A stretch of DNA of 64,000 bases from Mesorhizobium huakuii (GTDB taxonomy: Bacteria > Pseudomonadota > Alphaproteobacteria > Rhizobiales > Rhizobiaceae). The translations under genes and the position numbers were made by a program. Location of the stretch: positions 558,001 to 622,000 of the forward strand of contig NZ_CP050296.1 in assembly GCF_014189455.1 (NCBI RefSeq), given 5' to 3'. Below, piece after piece: positions 25,483-33,803 of the stretch. The first letter of the stretch is position 1; each line of letters opens with the position of its first letter. Under the pieces are notes generated by a model. That model was not told the origin of the DNA, did no database searches, and worked only from the letters and a program-made list of their open reading frames with translations.

Positions 25483-25901
25483 CGACGCGTGACAGATCCG
25501 GCTGCCCGATCAATCTGTCGCTCGAACTGCTCGGCGACCGCTGGACGCTGCTCATCATCCGCGACCTGGTCTTCGCCGGGAAAAAGCATTTTCGCGAATT
25601 CCTTCAGTCCGATGAAGGCATCTCCTCGCGTACGCTGGCCGAGCGGCTGCAGACGCTGCAGGACGAAGGCATCCTCACCCGCAGCGGCGACCCGACCCAC
25701 GGGCTGAAGGCGATCTACCGGCTGACGGAAGCCGGCATCGACCTTCTGCCGGTGCTGGCCGCGCTCGGCGCCTGGGGCAGCAAGCACCGCAAGGCCGATG
25801 ATCATCTCGCCCGCATCGCCGACGAGTTGGCGGCCGGCGGCGAGCCGGCGCTGGAACGATTGAAGGCAGCGCTGCGGGCCGAGCATCTGGCAAAAACGTG
25901 A
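25479..25901 (+). CDS. HxlR family transcriptional regulator
   Basis: This 140-aa winged-helix protein starts MSTRDRSGCPINLSLELLGDRWTLLIIRDLVFAGKKHF, a typical HxlR start with the cysteine at residue 9 that some members use as a redox or electrophile sensor. The recognition region is SSRTLAERLQTLQDEGIL. The C-terminal 40 residues extend the usual domain with a helix (KADDHLARIADELAAGG). It is divergent from the RibD-like gene, which is its likely target together with itself. Confidence 0.88.
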   Translation: MSTRDRSGCPINLSLELLGDRWTLLIIRDLVFAGKKHFREFLQSDEGISSRTLAERLQTLQDEGILTRSGDPTHGLKAIYRLTEAGIDLLPVLAALGAWGSKHRKADDHLARIADELAAGGEPALERLKAALRAEHLAKT

Positions 25902-25959
25902 TCGCCGAAGCTGTTGGAGGATGCCCCGAGGGGGGGTTGCCCAACTGCGCGACGGATCA

Positions 25960-26673
25960 TCATCGATCATCATACGCATCGTGAAGGCGGACCCAATCGC
26001 CCAGCGTATGGGATGGGCCATTTTCATTGCGGCCGATGGGAGTGAGGTCAAGATAGCTATAGGTCCCGATCAGGTTCTCGCCGCCCCGGCCCCGCACCTG
26101 GAACGTGCAGTAAATCTTGCCATCGTCGTCCCTGTAGAAAACGGTCGTGCCACCGCGATCCCTGCCTGTCATCGCGACCTCTTCGAAATTGAACAACACC
26201 TTGCCCGAGCTGATCTGGTCCTCGGTGAACGATACCTGGAAGTCGAAATTGAAATCGGTTCCGAAGGACGAAACCCAATCGAACTGCCAATTCATCCGCG
26301 CCTTGAAATCCATGAGCTCAGCCAGCGGCGCGCGTGCACAGACGACAAGGGAGACGTCGTGATGCCTGAGATGCTGGTTGGCGGCGTCGATGTGGTCGCA
26401 AAGGAACGAACAGCCGGTGCAGCGATAGTCCGCATTGGGCGGAAACATGAAGTGATAGACGATCAACTGGCTGCGGCCCGCAAAGAGATCGGCCAGAGAT
26501 TTCCGTCCCTGGATCGTATCGAAAACGTAGGGCTTGTCGATTCGCAGCCACGGCAGGGCGCGCCGGTCCGCCGCGAGTTGTTGACGTTGGCGCGTAAACG
26601 CCTTTTCTTTTGCGAGATGCGCTTTGTGCGCTTCAAACCACTCCGAGTAAGGCGCGATGATGTGGTCGGTCAT
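25960..26673 (-). CDS. DUF899 family thioredoxin-like protein
   Basis: This 237-aa protein has the thioredoxin fold typical of DUF899: WLRIDKPYVFDTIQGRKSLADLFAGRSQLIVYHFMF, then the two cysteines of YRCTGCSFLCDH, and a C-terminal stretch YLDLTPIGRNENGPSHTLGDWVRLHDAY. Family members are cytosolic and probably redox-active, but the reaction is not established. The ATG at 26673 is preferred over one 18 nt upstream because the family begins near MTDHII. The gene stands alone between the HxlR gene and the dinB promoter. Confidence 0.85.
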   Translation of the reverse strand: MTDHIIAPYSEWFEAHKAHLAKEKAFTRQRQQLAADRRALPWLRIDKPYVFDTIQGRKSLADLFAGRSQLIVYHFMFPPNADYRCTGCSFLCDHIDAANQHLRHHDVSLVVCARAPLAELMDFKARMNWQFDWVSSFGTDFNFDFQVSFTEDQISSGKVLFNFEEVAMTGRDRGGTTVFYRDDDGKIYCTFQVRGRGGENLIGTYSYLDLTPIGRNENGPSHTLGDWVRLHDAYDDR

Positions 26674-26835
26674 GTAGTCCTCCTTCCGCACTCAGGCGTA
26701 TGCTGACAGCCTCGTTGCCCGTCCCTAGGACGTTGTTGAAAACCGCGATCCGACATTGGCTGTGCAGTTTTCGCGGGAAGAGCGCAGGCGATACAGCCGA
26801 ACGCGGACATACCGCTTGACAGCTGTACGTGTTAT

Positions 26836-26850
26836 GTTCCCTATTCGTTC
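26836..26850 (+). promoter_or_regulatory. LexA box (SOS operator) upstream of dinB
   Basis: GTTC-CCTATTC-GTTC is an exact match to the alphaproteobacterial LexA consensus GTTC-N7-GTTC. It lies 33-47 nt upstream of the dinB start codon, where LexA would block the promoter until DNA damage. The site is read directly, and the assignment rests on the known alphaproteobacterial consensus. Confidence 0.85.
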
Positions 26851-26882
26851 CAATCCATCAGCAACCGTGGATATGCAGCCGG

Positions 26883-28130
26883 ATGGAAACGACAGCCACC
26901 ATCCTGCATGCCGATCTCGACGCCTTCTATGCCTCGGTCGAGCAACTGCTCGACCCGTCGCTGCGCGGCAAACCGATCGCTGTCGGCGGCGGTGTGGTGC
27001 TCGCCGCCTCCTATGAAGCCCGTGCCTTCGGCGTGCGCGGCGGCATGCCGGGGCGCAAGGCGCGCGAGCTTTGCCCGCAACTGATCTTCGTCGGCGGCAA
27101 TTTCAGCCATTACCAGCGGCTGGGCGACGCGGCGATCAAGGTGCTCGACGATTTCACGCCGGTGGTCGAGCGCATCTCCATCGACGAGGCCTTCGCCGAC
27201 GTCGCCGGCTGCACGCATCTGTTCGGGCAACCGGCAGAGATCGCCACGGCGATCCGCCGCCGCGTGCGGGCCGAACTCGGCCTGCCGATCTCGATCGGCG
27301 TCGCCCGCACCAAGCATCTGGCCAAGATCGCCTCTCAGGTGGCCAAGCCCGACGGGCTGGTGGTGGTCGATCCCGGCACCGAGCTCGCCTTCCTGCATGA
27401 TTTGCCGGTCTCGCTGATGTGGGGCGTCGGCCCGGCGACCAAGGCGCGGCTGGCCGAAATCGGCGTCGAGACCATCGGCCAGCTGGCGAGGACGCATAGT
27501 GGCGCACTGACGCGGCTGCTCGGGCCCGCCGCGGGTGAAAAGCTCGCCGCCCTCGCATGGAACCGCGACCCGAGGAAACTGGAGACCAGGCGCCGGGCGC
27601 ACTCGGCCGGCGCCCAGTCGGCCCTTGGGCAGAAGCCCGCCGTGGCGCAGGTGATCGTGCCCACTTTGCTGCATCTGGCCGACCGCGTCGCCAGTCGCCT
27701 GCGCGCCAAGGCGCGGCCCGGCCGCACGGTGACGGTGCGCGTGCGCTTTGCCGATCTCAGCGCCGTCACGCGCTCGATCACGCTGGATCAGCCGATTTCG
27801 GCGACGACCATGCTGGCCGAAATCGCCGGCGACCTGGTGCGCGGCGTCCTCGCCGACCATCCCGGGGAAAAAACCATCTCGCTGCTCGCGATTTCGGTCT
27901 CGCATCTCGAGGAAAGTGTCGAGCTGCAGCTCGACCTGCCGCTCGGCCTCGCCGACGAGAAGCGCCGCCCGGGCAGCCAAAAAGGCCTCGCCCGCTTCGG
28001 CGCCGACCGCGCCATCGACAAGATCCGCGAGCGTTTTGGCAAACAGGCGGTCGGCTACGGCACGGTGGCGCTGGAAGCGGCGCGCTCCGTGCCCGACGAA
28101 TTCAGGGAATTGGCAGAAAAGGAATTGTAA
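26883..28130 (+). CDS. dinB: DNA polymerase IV (Y-family translesion polymerase)
   Basis: This 415-aa Y-family polymerase has the catalytic acids in ILHADLDAFYASVEQ (start) and ISIDEAFADV near residue 103, the steric-gate region FYASVEQ, a thumb with GVGPATKARLAEIGV, and a little-finger domain to the end. It copies past lesions and is error-prone. The start METTATILH is chosen over an upstream ATG because it sits directly in front of the conserved first strand and just after the LexA box. The last 39 nt, including the stop, are repeated at 28554-28592 behind an inserted small gene. Confidence 0.92.
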   Translation: METTATILHADLDAFYASVEQLLDPSLRGKPIAVGGGVVLAASYEARAFGVRGGMPGRKARELCPQLIFVGGNFSHYQRLGDAAIKVLDDFTPVVERISIDEAFADVAGCTHLFGQPAEIATAIRRRVRAELGLPISIGVARTKHLAKIASQVAKPDGLVVVDPGTELAFLHDLPVSLMWGVGPATKARLAEIGVETIGQLARTHSGALTRLLGPAAGEKLAALAWNRDPRKLETRRRAHSAGAQSALGQKPAVAQVIVPTLLHLADRVASRLRAKARPGRTVTVRVRFADLSAVTRSITLDQPISATTMLAEIAGDLVRGVLADHPGEKTISLLAISVSHLEESVELQLDLPLGLADEKRRPGSQKGLARFGADRAIDKIRERFGKQAVGYGTVALEAARSVPDEFRELAEKEL

Positions 28131-28133
28131 GAA

Positions 28134-28467
28134 CTACCTGCCGGTGCGCCAGTAACGATGCACTTTGACACCGCTGGCGCTTTCCCCATGCCAAGGCTCG
28201 CAGGCGATACCGTCCTTGTCCGCATCATGCCGTCGGCCAATAGCCGGGTTGCCCCTTGCGCGCGGGGGCAAGCCCGACGGCGCGGGCGGCCGCACAGTTC
28301 GGGAATGCAGCAAAATGCCTGAGGGCGGAGAGTGGCGAGTCGATCTGGATGCCGACAAAACCATAAGCAATGTAGCCAGACAACAGGATGAACGGCGCAA
28401 AAAGAGCCACCCATTTCAGCCCGCCATGGCGACGAGGCGTATGCCAATGCAAGAATGGCCGAAGCAT
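28134..28467 (-). pseudogene. Excalibur-domain membrane-anchored small protein, interrupted by a one-base frameshift
   Basis: From ATG 28467 the frame encodes a basic start, a membrane segment (WVALFAPFILLSGYIAYGFVG) and the beginning of an excalibur domain (FAAFPNCAAARAVGLAPARKG). At a run of four G (about 28252-28256 in rc) an extra base shifts the frame. The other frame continues with NPAIGRRHDADKDGIACEPWHG, the calcium-binding end of the domain, and runs to 28134. The intact product would be about 110 aa, exposed on the outer side of the membrane. It lies as the only cargo between dinB and the duplicated dinB 3' end. Confidence 0.72.
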
Positions 28468-28553
28468 TCCCGGTACGCCCCCGGTTCCATTACCCCAGCG
28501 GAATCTATCTTGAGCCGGCTGTCGTGGCAATGAGATCAGGCCTGCTCCAGTTT

Positions 28554-28592
28554 CCCGACGAATTCAGGGAATTGGCGGAAAAGGAACTGTGA
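28554..28592 (+). repeat. Duplicated 3' end of dinB
   Basis: 39 nt match 28092-28130 at 36 positions, from the codons for PDEFRELAEKEL through the stop (TGA here, TAA in the intact gene). Upstream and downstream sequences differ completely. It has no start and is not a gene. Together with the intact gene it brackets the 420-bp segment carrying the excalibur gene. Confidence 0.85.
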
Positions 28593-28632
28593 GCGCGGGA
28601 GGCATCAGCCCCCTCGCCCTACGGCTTCCCGA

Positions 28633-28719
28633 TCAACGCCCGGAAGTGGCAGGCGCGGCGGTCACGGCGGACAGCATTTCGCGCTTCACCAGCACCGGCT
28701 TCTGATATGTCTTCTTCAC
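28633..28719 (-). CDS. Lasso-type RiPP leader peptide-like micro-protein (28 aa)
   Basis: From GTG 28717-28719 the frame encodes a 28-aa peptide: KKTYQKPVLVKREMLSAVT, then AAPATSGR and TGA. The leader pattern YxxPxL followed ten residues later by T matches leader peptides of lasso peptides (consensus YxxPxLxxxGxxxxxT); here Glu replaces the Gly. GGGGGA lies about 8 nt before the GTG. Small proteins with such leaders and no adjacent maturation genes are known in rhizobia. No lasso cyclase, RRE protein or leader peptidase is nearby, so this is an orphan precursor or a remnant. Confidence 0.5.
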   Translation of the reverse strand: MKKTYQKPVLVKREMLSAVTAAPATSGR

Positions 28720-29018
28720 GGCAAAGTCCCCCAGCCCAAGCGGCTGGCGGCAGTAACATCCGGCCAGCGCGGCTTGTCAGGAAAATGCGGACTCCGGCCT
28801 GGCGGCGGGCTTCTCGTCTTGAGGCTCGCCTGGCGATCATCGCGACAATCGAGGTCGCTGACGGGTGAGCCCGGCCCTCCCGCCGTGAAATGCTTGCCAA
28901 ATCCCGCCATGCCGCCCATACAACGGCTCGGGTGGATCGCCTGTCGAGAGGTCCGCGCCCCCCTCTCTTGCCAGAGATACTGTCCGATGCCTACGACGCC
29001 GTACCCTTGGTCGAAGCC
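28720..29018. other. Leader region of rsgA
   Basis: These 299 bp lie between the micro-protein gene (minus) and the preferred rsgA start. The right part is open in the rsgA frame from ATG 28890 and could be an N-terminal extension. I saw no other gene, repeat or strong terminator. Confidence 0.4.
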
Positions 29019-30053
29019 GTGACGGCCTCCTCCCCCGCCCCGTCCCTATCGCTTGCCACCCTTGGATGGTCGGAGTTTTTCGGCGACCAGCTTGAACCGA
29101 GCGAGGCACACCTCATCCCGACGCGCATTGCCATGGTGCATCGTGATCGCCTGAGCGGCCTGTCCCAGACGGGACAAACCGACCTGTCTCTGGCGCCGCA
29201 GGCCACCACCGGCGACTATGCCGTCGGCGACTGGGTGCTGGTCGAGCCGCATGATCAGCTTGTGAAGCGTCGCCTGACCCGCAAGACGGTGCTGGAGCGC
29301 CGCACCCAGGGTGGCCGGGTGCCACAGCTGGCCGCGGCCAATGTCGACACGCTGTTCATCGTCACCTCCTGCAATGCCGATTTCAACATCGCCCGGCTCG
29401 AGCGCTATCTGGCACTGGCCAACGAGGCCGGAACGACACCGGTGATCCTGTTGACCAAGGCCGACACGGCTGAAGATGCCGAGGCGTACCAACGCCAAGC
29501 CGCCGCGCTGCAGCGCGGATTGGCCGTTGTAACGCTTAACCCGCGCACGTCGGATGCCGCGACCGCCCTCGCCGCCTGGTGCGGCACCGGGCAGACGGTG
29601 GCGCTGATCGGGTCCTCCGGCGTCGGCAAATCGACACTGGTCAACACGCTGGCCGGATCGGCGCAGCAATCGCCGCAGCAGACCGGAGCCATTCGCGAAC
29701 ACGACGCCAAGGGACGCCACACCACCACGGCACGCTCGCTGCATGCCATTGCCGGCGGCGGCTGGGTGATCGACACGCCGGGCATGCGCACGCTGCAGGT
29801 CAGCGATGTCGGCTACGGCATCGACACGCTGTTTGCCGAGATCACCGAACTGGCACCGCTGTGCAAATTCCGCGACTGCACCCATGTGCACGAACCGGGC
29901 TGCGCGGTGCAGGCTGCCATCAAGGCCGGCACGCTCGATCCGGAGCGCCTTGCCCGCTGGCGCAAACTGTCCGACGAAAACCAGCACAACACGCCGGTGC
30001 AGACAGGACCTCGCGGCGCCACGTCCCCCGCCGGCCGCGGCAAGCGGCGCTGA
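29019..30053 (+). CDS. rsgA: Ribosome small subunit-dependent GTPase A
   Basis: This is a circularly permuted GTPase of about 344 aa. An OB-fold region comes first (RIAMVHRDRLSGL to WVLVEPHD). The motifs then appear in permuted order: G4 (VILLTKAD), G1 (GSSGVGKSTLVNTL), G3 (WVIDTPGMRTL). A zinc knuckle follows (CKFRDCTHVHEPGC). RsgA assists late maturation of the 30S subunit. The GTG at 29019 is preferred because the family begins near SLSLATLGW. An in-frame ATG at 28890 would add 43 residues of poor similarity. The C-terminus is basic (GRGKRR). Confidence 0.88.
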   Translation: MTASSPAPSLSLATLGWSEFFGDQLEPSEAHLIPTRIAMVHRDRLSGLSQTGQTDLSLAPQATTGDYAVGDWVLVEPHDQLVKRRLTRKTVLERRTQGGRVPQLAAANVDTLFIVTSCNADFNIARLERYLALANEAGTTPVILLTKADTAEDAEAYQRQAAALQRGLAVVTLNPRTSDAATALAAWCGTGQTVALIGSSGVGKSTLVNTLAGSAQQSPQQTGAIREHDAKGRHTTTARSLHAIAGGGWVIDTPGMRTLQVSDVGYGIDTLFAEITELAPLCKFRDCTHVHEPGCAVQAAIKAGTLDPERLARWRKLSDENQHNTPVQTGPRGATSPAGRGKRR

Positions 30054-30061
30054 ACCACCGC

Positions 30062-30098
30062 CCTACTCCCCTACTCCCTACTCCCCTACTCCCCTAGC
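30062..30098. repeat. Short tandem repeat of CCCTACTCC units
   Basis: Five imperfect copies of an 8-9 nt unit (CCCTACTCC/CCCCTACT) fill the gap between the convergent stops of rsgA and the hydroxylase gene. Such a repeat may vary in copy number by slippage. No function is evident. Confidence 0.7.
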
Positions 30099-30099
30099 C

Positions 30100-30630
30100 T
30101 CAAAGCCGCGCCGTGCCGAAAATCCTATCCCACAGCAGCGACGTCACGCCGAAATTGGCGTTGTCGTCGATATGGTGATGCACCGCGTGGCGGCGCTTGA
30201 GCGTGTAGAGATAGCTGGGATGAGCGGGATGCCAGTGGTGGATCATGTGGTGGACGCTGACATACCAGAGATAGCCCAGCATCAGGCCGCAACTGACCGC
30301 GCTGGCGGTCGCGAAACCGGAAACCATCCAGACGGGCAATGCGATCAGCGCATGCACACCGAGGCTGAGCCAGGTCGGCGTACCGACCGGACTGCGCTCC
30401 TCGACATGGTGACGGTCGTGCAGATCCCTGATGTAGGGCACGTGATGCAGGACGAAGCGGTGCAGGACGTATTCGATCAGCGTCCACAGGCCGAGGCAGA
30501 TCAGCACCGTGCCGATCCATTCCGGCGCGCTCTCTTCCCCGGCCTCGATCAACCCGGCCACCCCCAAGAGGGCGATTGCCAGCGGATAGACCACGAAGTC
30601 GCTGTAGTAGCCGATCAGACTGAGTTGCAT
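30100..30630 (-). CDS. Sterol desaturase / fatty acid hydroxylase family membrane protein
   Basis: This 176-aa integral membrane protein has the histidine boxes of the di-iron hydroxylase superfamily: HRFVLHH, HDRHH, HHMIHHWHP and HAVHHH, placed between four hydrophobic segments. Enzymes of this family insert oxygen into lipid chains, sterols or carotenoids at the inner membrane. It is small, close to the short fatty-acid-hydroxylase group. The start at 30630 (MQLSLIGYY) is chosen because the upstream 46 residues are basic and dissimilar. It is divergent from the NUDIX gene. Confidence 0.83.
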   Translation of the reverse strand: MQLSLIGYYSDFVVYPLAIALLGVAGLIEAGEESAPEWIGTVLICLGLWTLIEYVLHRFVLHHVPYIRDLHDRHHVEERSPVGTPTWLSLGVHALIALPVWMVSGFATASAVSCGLMLGYLWYVSVHHMIHHWHPAHPSYLYTLKRRHAVHHHIDDNANFGVTSLLWDRIFGTARL

Positions 30631-30815
30631 TCCGGACGCCCCACCTGATTCTCGACGCCGCCCAAAAAACGATGCTATCAGATTGCCGGACTCGCGGGGG
30701 AGGTGCAATGCAGATGCATCTGAAATAGCGTCGCAATTTCCCGGTGCAAGATCGCATCCATGATCCACCCAGAATCAGCCGATCTCGCACCAGCGCCGCA
30801 AACGGGCATGCAAAA

Positions 30816-31286
30816 ATGGCAAAACGCAGTGCGGGCCTGCTGATTTATCGTCGAAACGATGGGGATATCCAGGTGCTTCTGGTTCATCCCGGCGGCCCGT
30901 TCTGGGCGAAGAAGGACGATGGCGCCTGGTCGATCCCGAAAGGCCTCGTCGACGAGGGCGAGGACGAACTGGCGGCCGCGCAGCGCGAGACAGGGGAAGA
31001 GCTCGGCATCACAATCGACGGCCCCTTCGCGCGCCTCGGCGACTACAAGCAACCGGGCGGCAAGATCGTCATCGCCTGGTCCGTCGAGGCCCAGGCCGAG
31101 ATCGATGTGACCGCTCTCAAGAGCAACAGTTTCACGATGGAATGGCCGCCGCGCTCCGGGTCGATGAAGGAATTTCCGGAGGTCGACAGAGCCGGCTGGT
31201 TCAGCCTGCCCGAGGCCGAGATCAAGATCCTTGTCGGGCAGCGCCCGATGCTGGCTGACTTGGCGAGGCAACTGGATGCCGGGTGA
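30816..31286 (+). CDS. NUDIX hydrolase
   Basis: This 156-aa protein begins MAKRSAGLLIYRR and contains a full Nudix box (GLVDEGEDELAAAQRETGEE, then LGI, residues about 43-65), whose glutamates bind magnesium. The WSIPKG before it and the late EWPPRSG stretch resemble proteins active on bis-phosphorylated nucleotides or inorganic phosphate linkages. The substrate cannot be set from sequence. The gene is followed at 55 nt by the convergent DUF2182 gene. Confidence 0.88.
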   Translation: MAKRSAGLLIYRRNDGDIQVLLVHPGGPFWAKKDDGAWSIPKGLVDEGEDELAAAQRETGEELGITIDGPFARLGDYKQPGGKIVIAWSVEAQAEIDVTALKSNSFTMEWPPRSGSMKEFPEVDRAGWFSLPEAEIKILVGQRPMLADLARQLDAG

Positions 31287-31340
31287 TTGCCGGTGCCAGC
31301 TTCCTTCCATCGATCATCGCCTGGATCAAGGCCGCCGCTT

Positions 31341-32063
31341 CTATCGAAAGACCAGGCCCGATCGGCCGGGCCTCGGTTGCCTGGTCCGTTCGATGGCGAC
31401 GAGAAGCGCGCCGGCTGCCATCAACGGCAAATGCGCATCGGCAAGGCAGAGCGGCAAAAGCATCAGCGCCCAGCAGGTCGCCACGCACCAGCAGGCCAGG
31501 GTGAGACCGAACAGCAGCGGATCGGCGAACGCCGCCGCGCCGAAGATCGACAGCCGCGGACGCAAGTGACATCGGGCAAGGCAGCGTGCCCGTGCCGGAC
31601 TGACCTGCCAGGCCAGGCCTGCCGCGGCAGCCACCAGCCCGGCGCCCAGTTCCGAGCCCGTCGAGCCGTGCAAGAGGTAGGCCGTCAAGACCAGGATCAC
31701 ACAGGCGATCGTCCAGATCGACAGATAGCCGGCGATGAAGAGCAGGATCGCTCGCCAGCGATGCCGTGACAGGGAGCGATACCACAAATGAAGAAGGGGG
31801 CCGGCGAGCGCCGGCGCCATCATCGCGATCACCATCAGTACCGACCCGCCGGCGAGCGCCGGCCAACCGACTGTTTGTATCGCGAAGTCGAGAGCGAACA
31901 CGCCTTGAGGAATTGTGGCGTTGGGCGGCCCGCCGCACAGCAGCGGCAGCGCGACATGAAGCCGGTCGCCCCCAACAATCAGCAGCCAGGCACACAGGCT
32001 GACGCTCCAGAGCAGAAGCCCGAGCGGGCCGAAACCCCGTGCCTGTAGCCATTGTCTCAGCAT
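31341..32063 (-). CDS. DUF2182 family predicted metal-binding integral membrane protein
   Basis: This 240-aa protein has about six membrane helices and the core DUF2182 features: MVIAMMAPALAGPLLHLWYRSLSRHR early on and a later GLTLACWCVATCWALMLLPL with conserved cysteines. Members are thought to bind metal and often stand beside DUF1326 or copper-related genes. Here the ATG overlaps the stop of the tyrosinase gene (ATGA), so the two are translationally coupled. A link to copper handling for tyrosinase is a reasonable guess, not shown. Confidence 0.8.
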   Translation of the reverse strand: MLRQWLQARGFGPLGLLLWSVSLCAWLLIVGGDRLHVALPLLCGGPPNATIPQGVFALDFAIQTVGWPALAGGSVLMVIAMMAPALAGPLLHLWYRSLSRHRWRAILLFIAGYLSIWTIACVILVLTAYLLHGSTGSELGAGLVAAAAGLAWQVSPARARCLARCHLRPRLSIFGAAAFADPLLFGLTLACWCVATCWALMLLPLCLADAHLPLMAAGALLVAIERTRQPRPGRSGLVFR

Positions 32064-33642
32064 CAGCTCGACTGACGATAGATGCTCACGCGCTTGATCG
32101 AGACCCCTCCCGCTCCGACGGAACTCACCGGCACGAACAGCACGGACAGATTGCTGAGGTCGGCATTGCCGGACAGATGCAGCCGGTCGATTGTATCGGT
32201 GATCTCCAGCACTTTCGTCATTCCCGAGCCGCCATGCGGTTTGGCCATGTTCGTCGCGGCGCGCGCTCCAAACAGCGACACCACCCCTGCCCGGTTATCA
32301 GGATGCGCCGCCGGGTCGGCGCCTTCGGGCAGCCCGACATAGACGTCGAACACGGCGGCGTTGTTGTCGCTGGTGATATTCTCCAGGTTGAGAAACACGC
32401 GGTCGGGTTCAGGGACGGACCGCGCCGCGAACTCATTCAGCTTGAAGCTGTTGGTGACTTTGCGGGCGGTCGGCTTGTCGACCTTGATTGTCGTTGACGT
32501 GGGCGCGTTGGAGAGCGTGACGGCCTTGGCGTTGGCGCCAAGCAATTCGACGATGGGCTTTTTCGCCACGGAACTGACCTCCGGACCTGCAACGCCTTGG
32601 GCGCCTGGTATCATCGCACTCAACGTTCTCAGCCTGAGGCCGAGGCGCTGTTGCCCGGCAAAGGGATCGCTGGTGTCTTCATAGACATAATTGAGCCCTG
32701 GTGCGGTTGTGTCGAGCATATCTTTCGGCGCAAATCGTTTGCGCGTTCCATCGGGCTGCGGAAGAATGAATTTGTGCCGCCCGGCCGGGCCGTTGAGCCA
32801 TGAGGAGAGGGTCGGGTTCTTGTGACGTGCGTCACGTTTGCGCCAAACCTCCCACAGCCGGTCGATATTGGCATGGTGCAGCCAGAAGATGGGATCGAGC
32901 CCTGCCGTCTCCGGCATCGACATGAGGCCCGCGAAACGCCAGTCGTTTGGATCTTGACCGGCCTGGCTTCCGCCCACTCGCCCATGCACCACATCATGCG
33001 GCACCTGCTCGAGCCAGCCTTCATGATCGCGATCGGCGTCATGCTGGAACGGCGTGCGCACACCGCCAAAGCCGGGTGAACCGTTGGTGACGCCTTCGAA
33101 TTGCCCATCGGTCAGCGCGGTCTTGGTATCGACGTCCTGTGGCCGGATGACCGCCACGCCGTCACCGCGCCATAGCGTCGTTTGTCAAACAGCGGATTGT
33201 CCCCGCCATCGGGCCAGACGTTCTTTGCGAAGGCTTCAGGAAGAGCGCGGGGATTGGCGACGGCCTTGCTGTTGTAATCCCAGTAAGGCAGCGCCCAGTC
33301 CGCCGGCGCACCGGGCAATTTCTCGATGGCGGCGCGGACAATGGCTTCAAACGCCGCGAGATAGCCGCGGTGCCAGGGGACGAAATACCAGCCATGGTGC
33401 TGACACTGGCCTTGATCCTGGTTCTTGAATTCAGGCGTCTGCGGCAAATGCTCGGCAGGTTTGAGCCAGCCGAACTCGCGCCAGATCTGTTCTTCGATAC
33501 CGTGGATTGCAGCAAGGTATCGCCAACTGGTGACATCCGGGAACGGCCGCGCCTTAAGGGCCTGCACGCCACGAGCATACCACAGCAAAACAGGATCCCA
33601 GGGCTGCGCAAGACTCCAGACGTTTCGCCGAACTCGAGCCAT
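32063..33642 (-). pseudogene. Tyrosinase family copper protein, interrupted by a one-base frameshift
   Basis: The 5' frame (33642 to about 33165) holds the CuA-side signature HHGWYFVPWHRGYLAAFE and WALPYWDYNS. The 3' frame (about 33160 to 32063) holds HDVVHGRVGG and the CuB signature DPIFWLHHANIDRLWEVW. It then has a C-terminal domain of about 200 residues that in tyrosinases shields the copper site. One base is missing within 33160-33172, so frame 1 runs off into nonsense. Corrected, the product is about 525 aa and would oxidise phenols using a dicopper centre. All copper ligands are preserved, so error or recent mutation is likely. Confidence 0.83.
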
Positions 33643-33803
33643 CGTCTCCCCCTTTGTTTAGCAATGGAGAGTATATGGCAAAACGCGATCCGAATCCATT
33701 TGAATCCAACTTCCCCGCGACAGTAATTCCGGCGGGGTTTCTTCACCGAAGGGCCTGCTGAATGGACCTGTCCCGATTCCATCGGGATGGAAAGGCCCTA
33801 GTG

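Noticed and set aside
30062..30098. Repeats considered as a CRISPR remnant
   Set aside because: The units are 8-9 nt, contiguous and without spacers; it is a simple tandem repeat. No CRISPR array or cas gene was seen anywhere.
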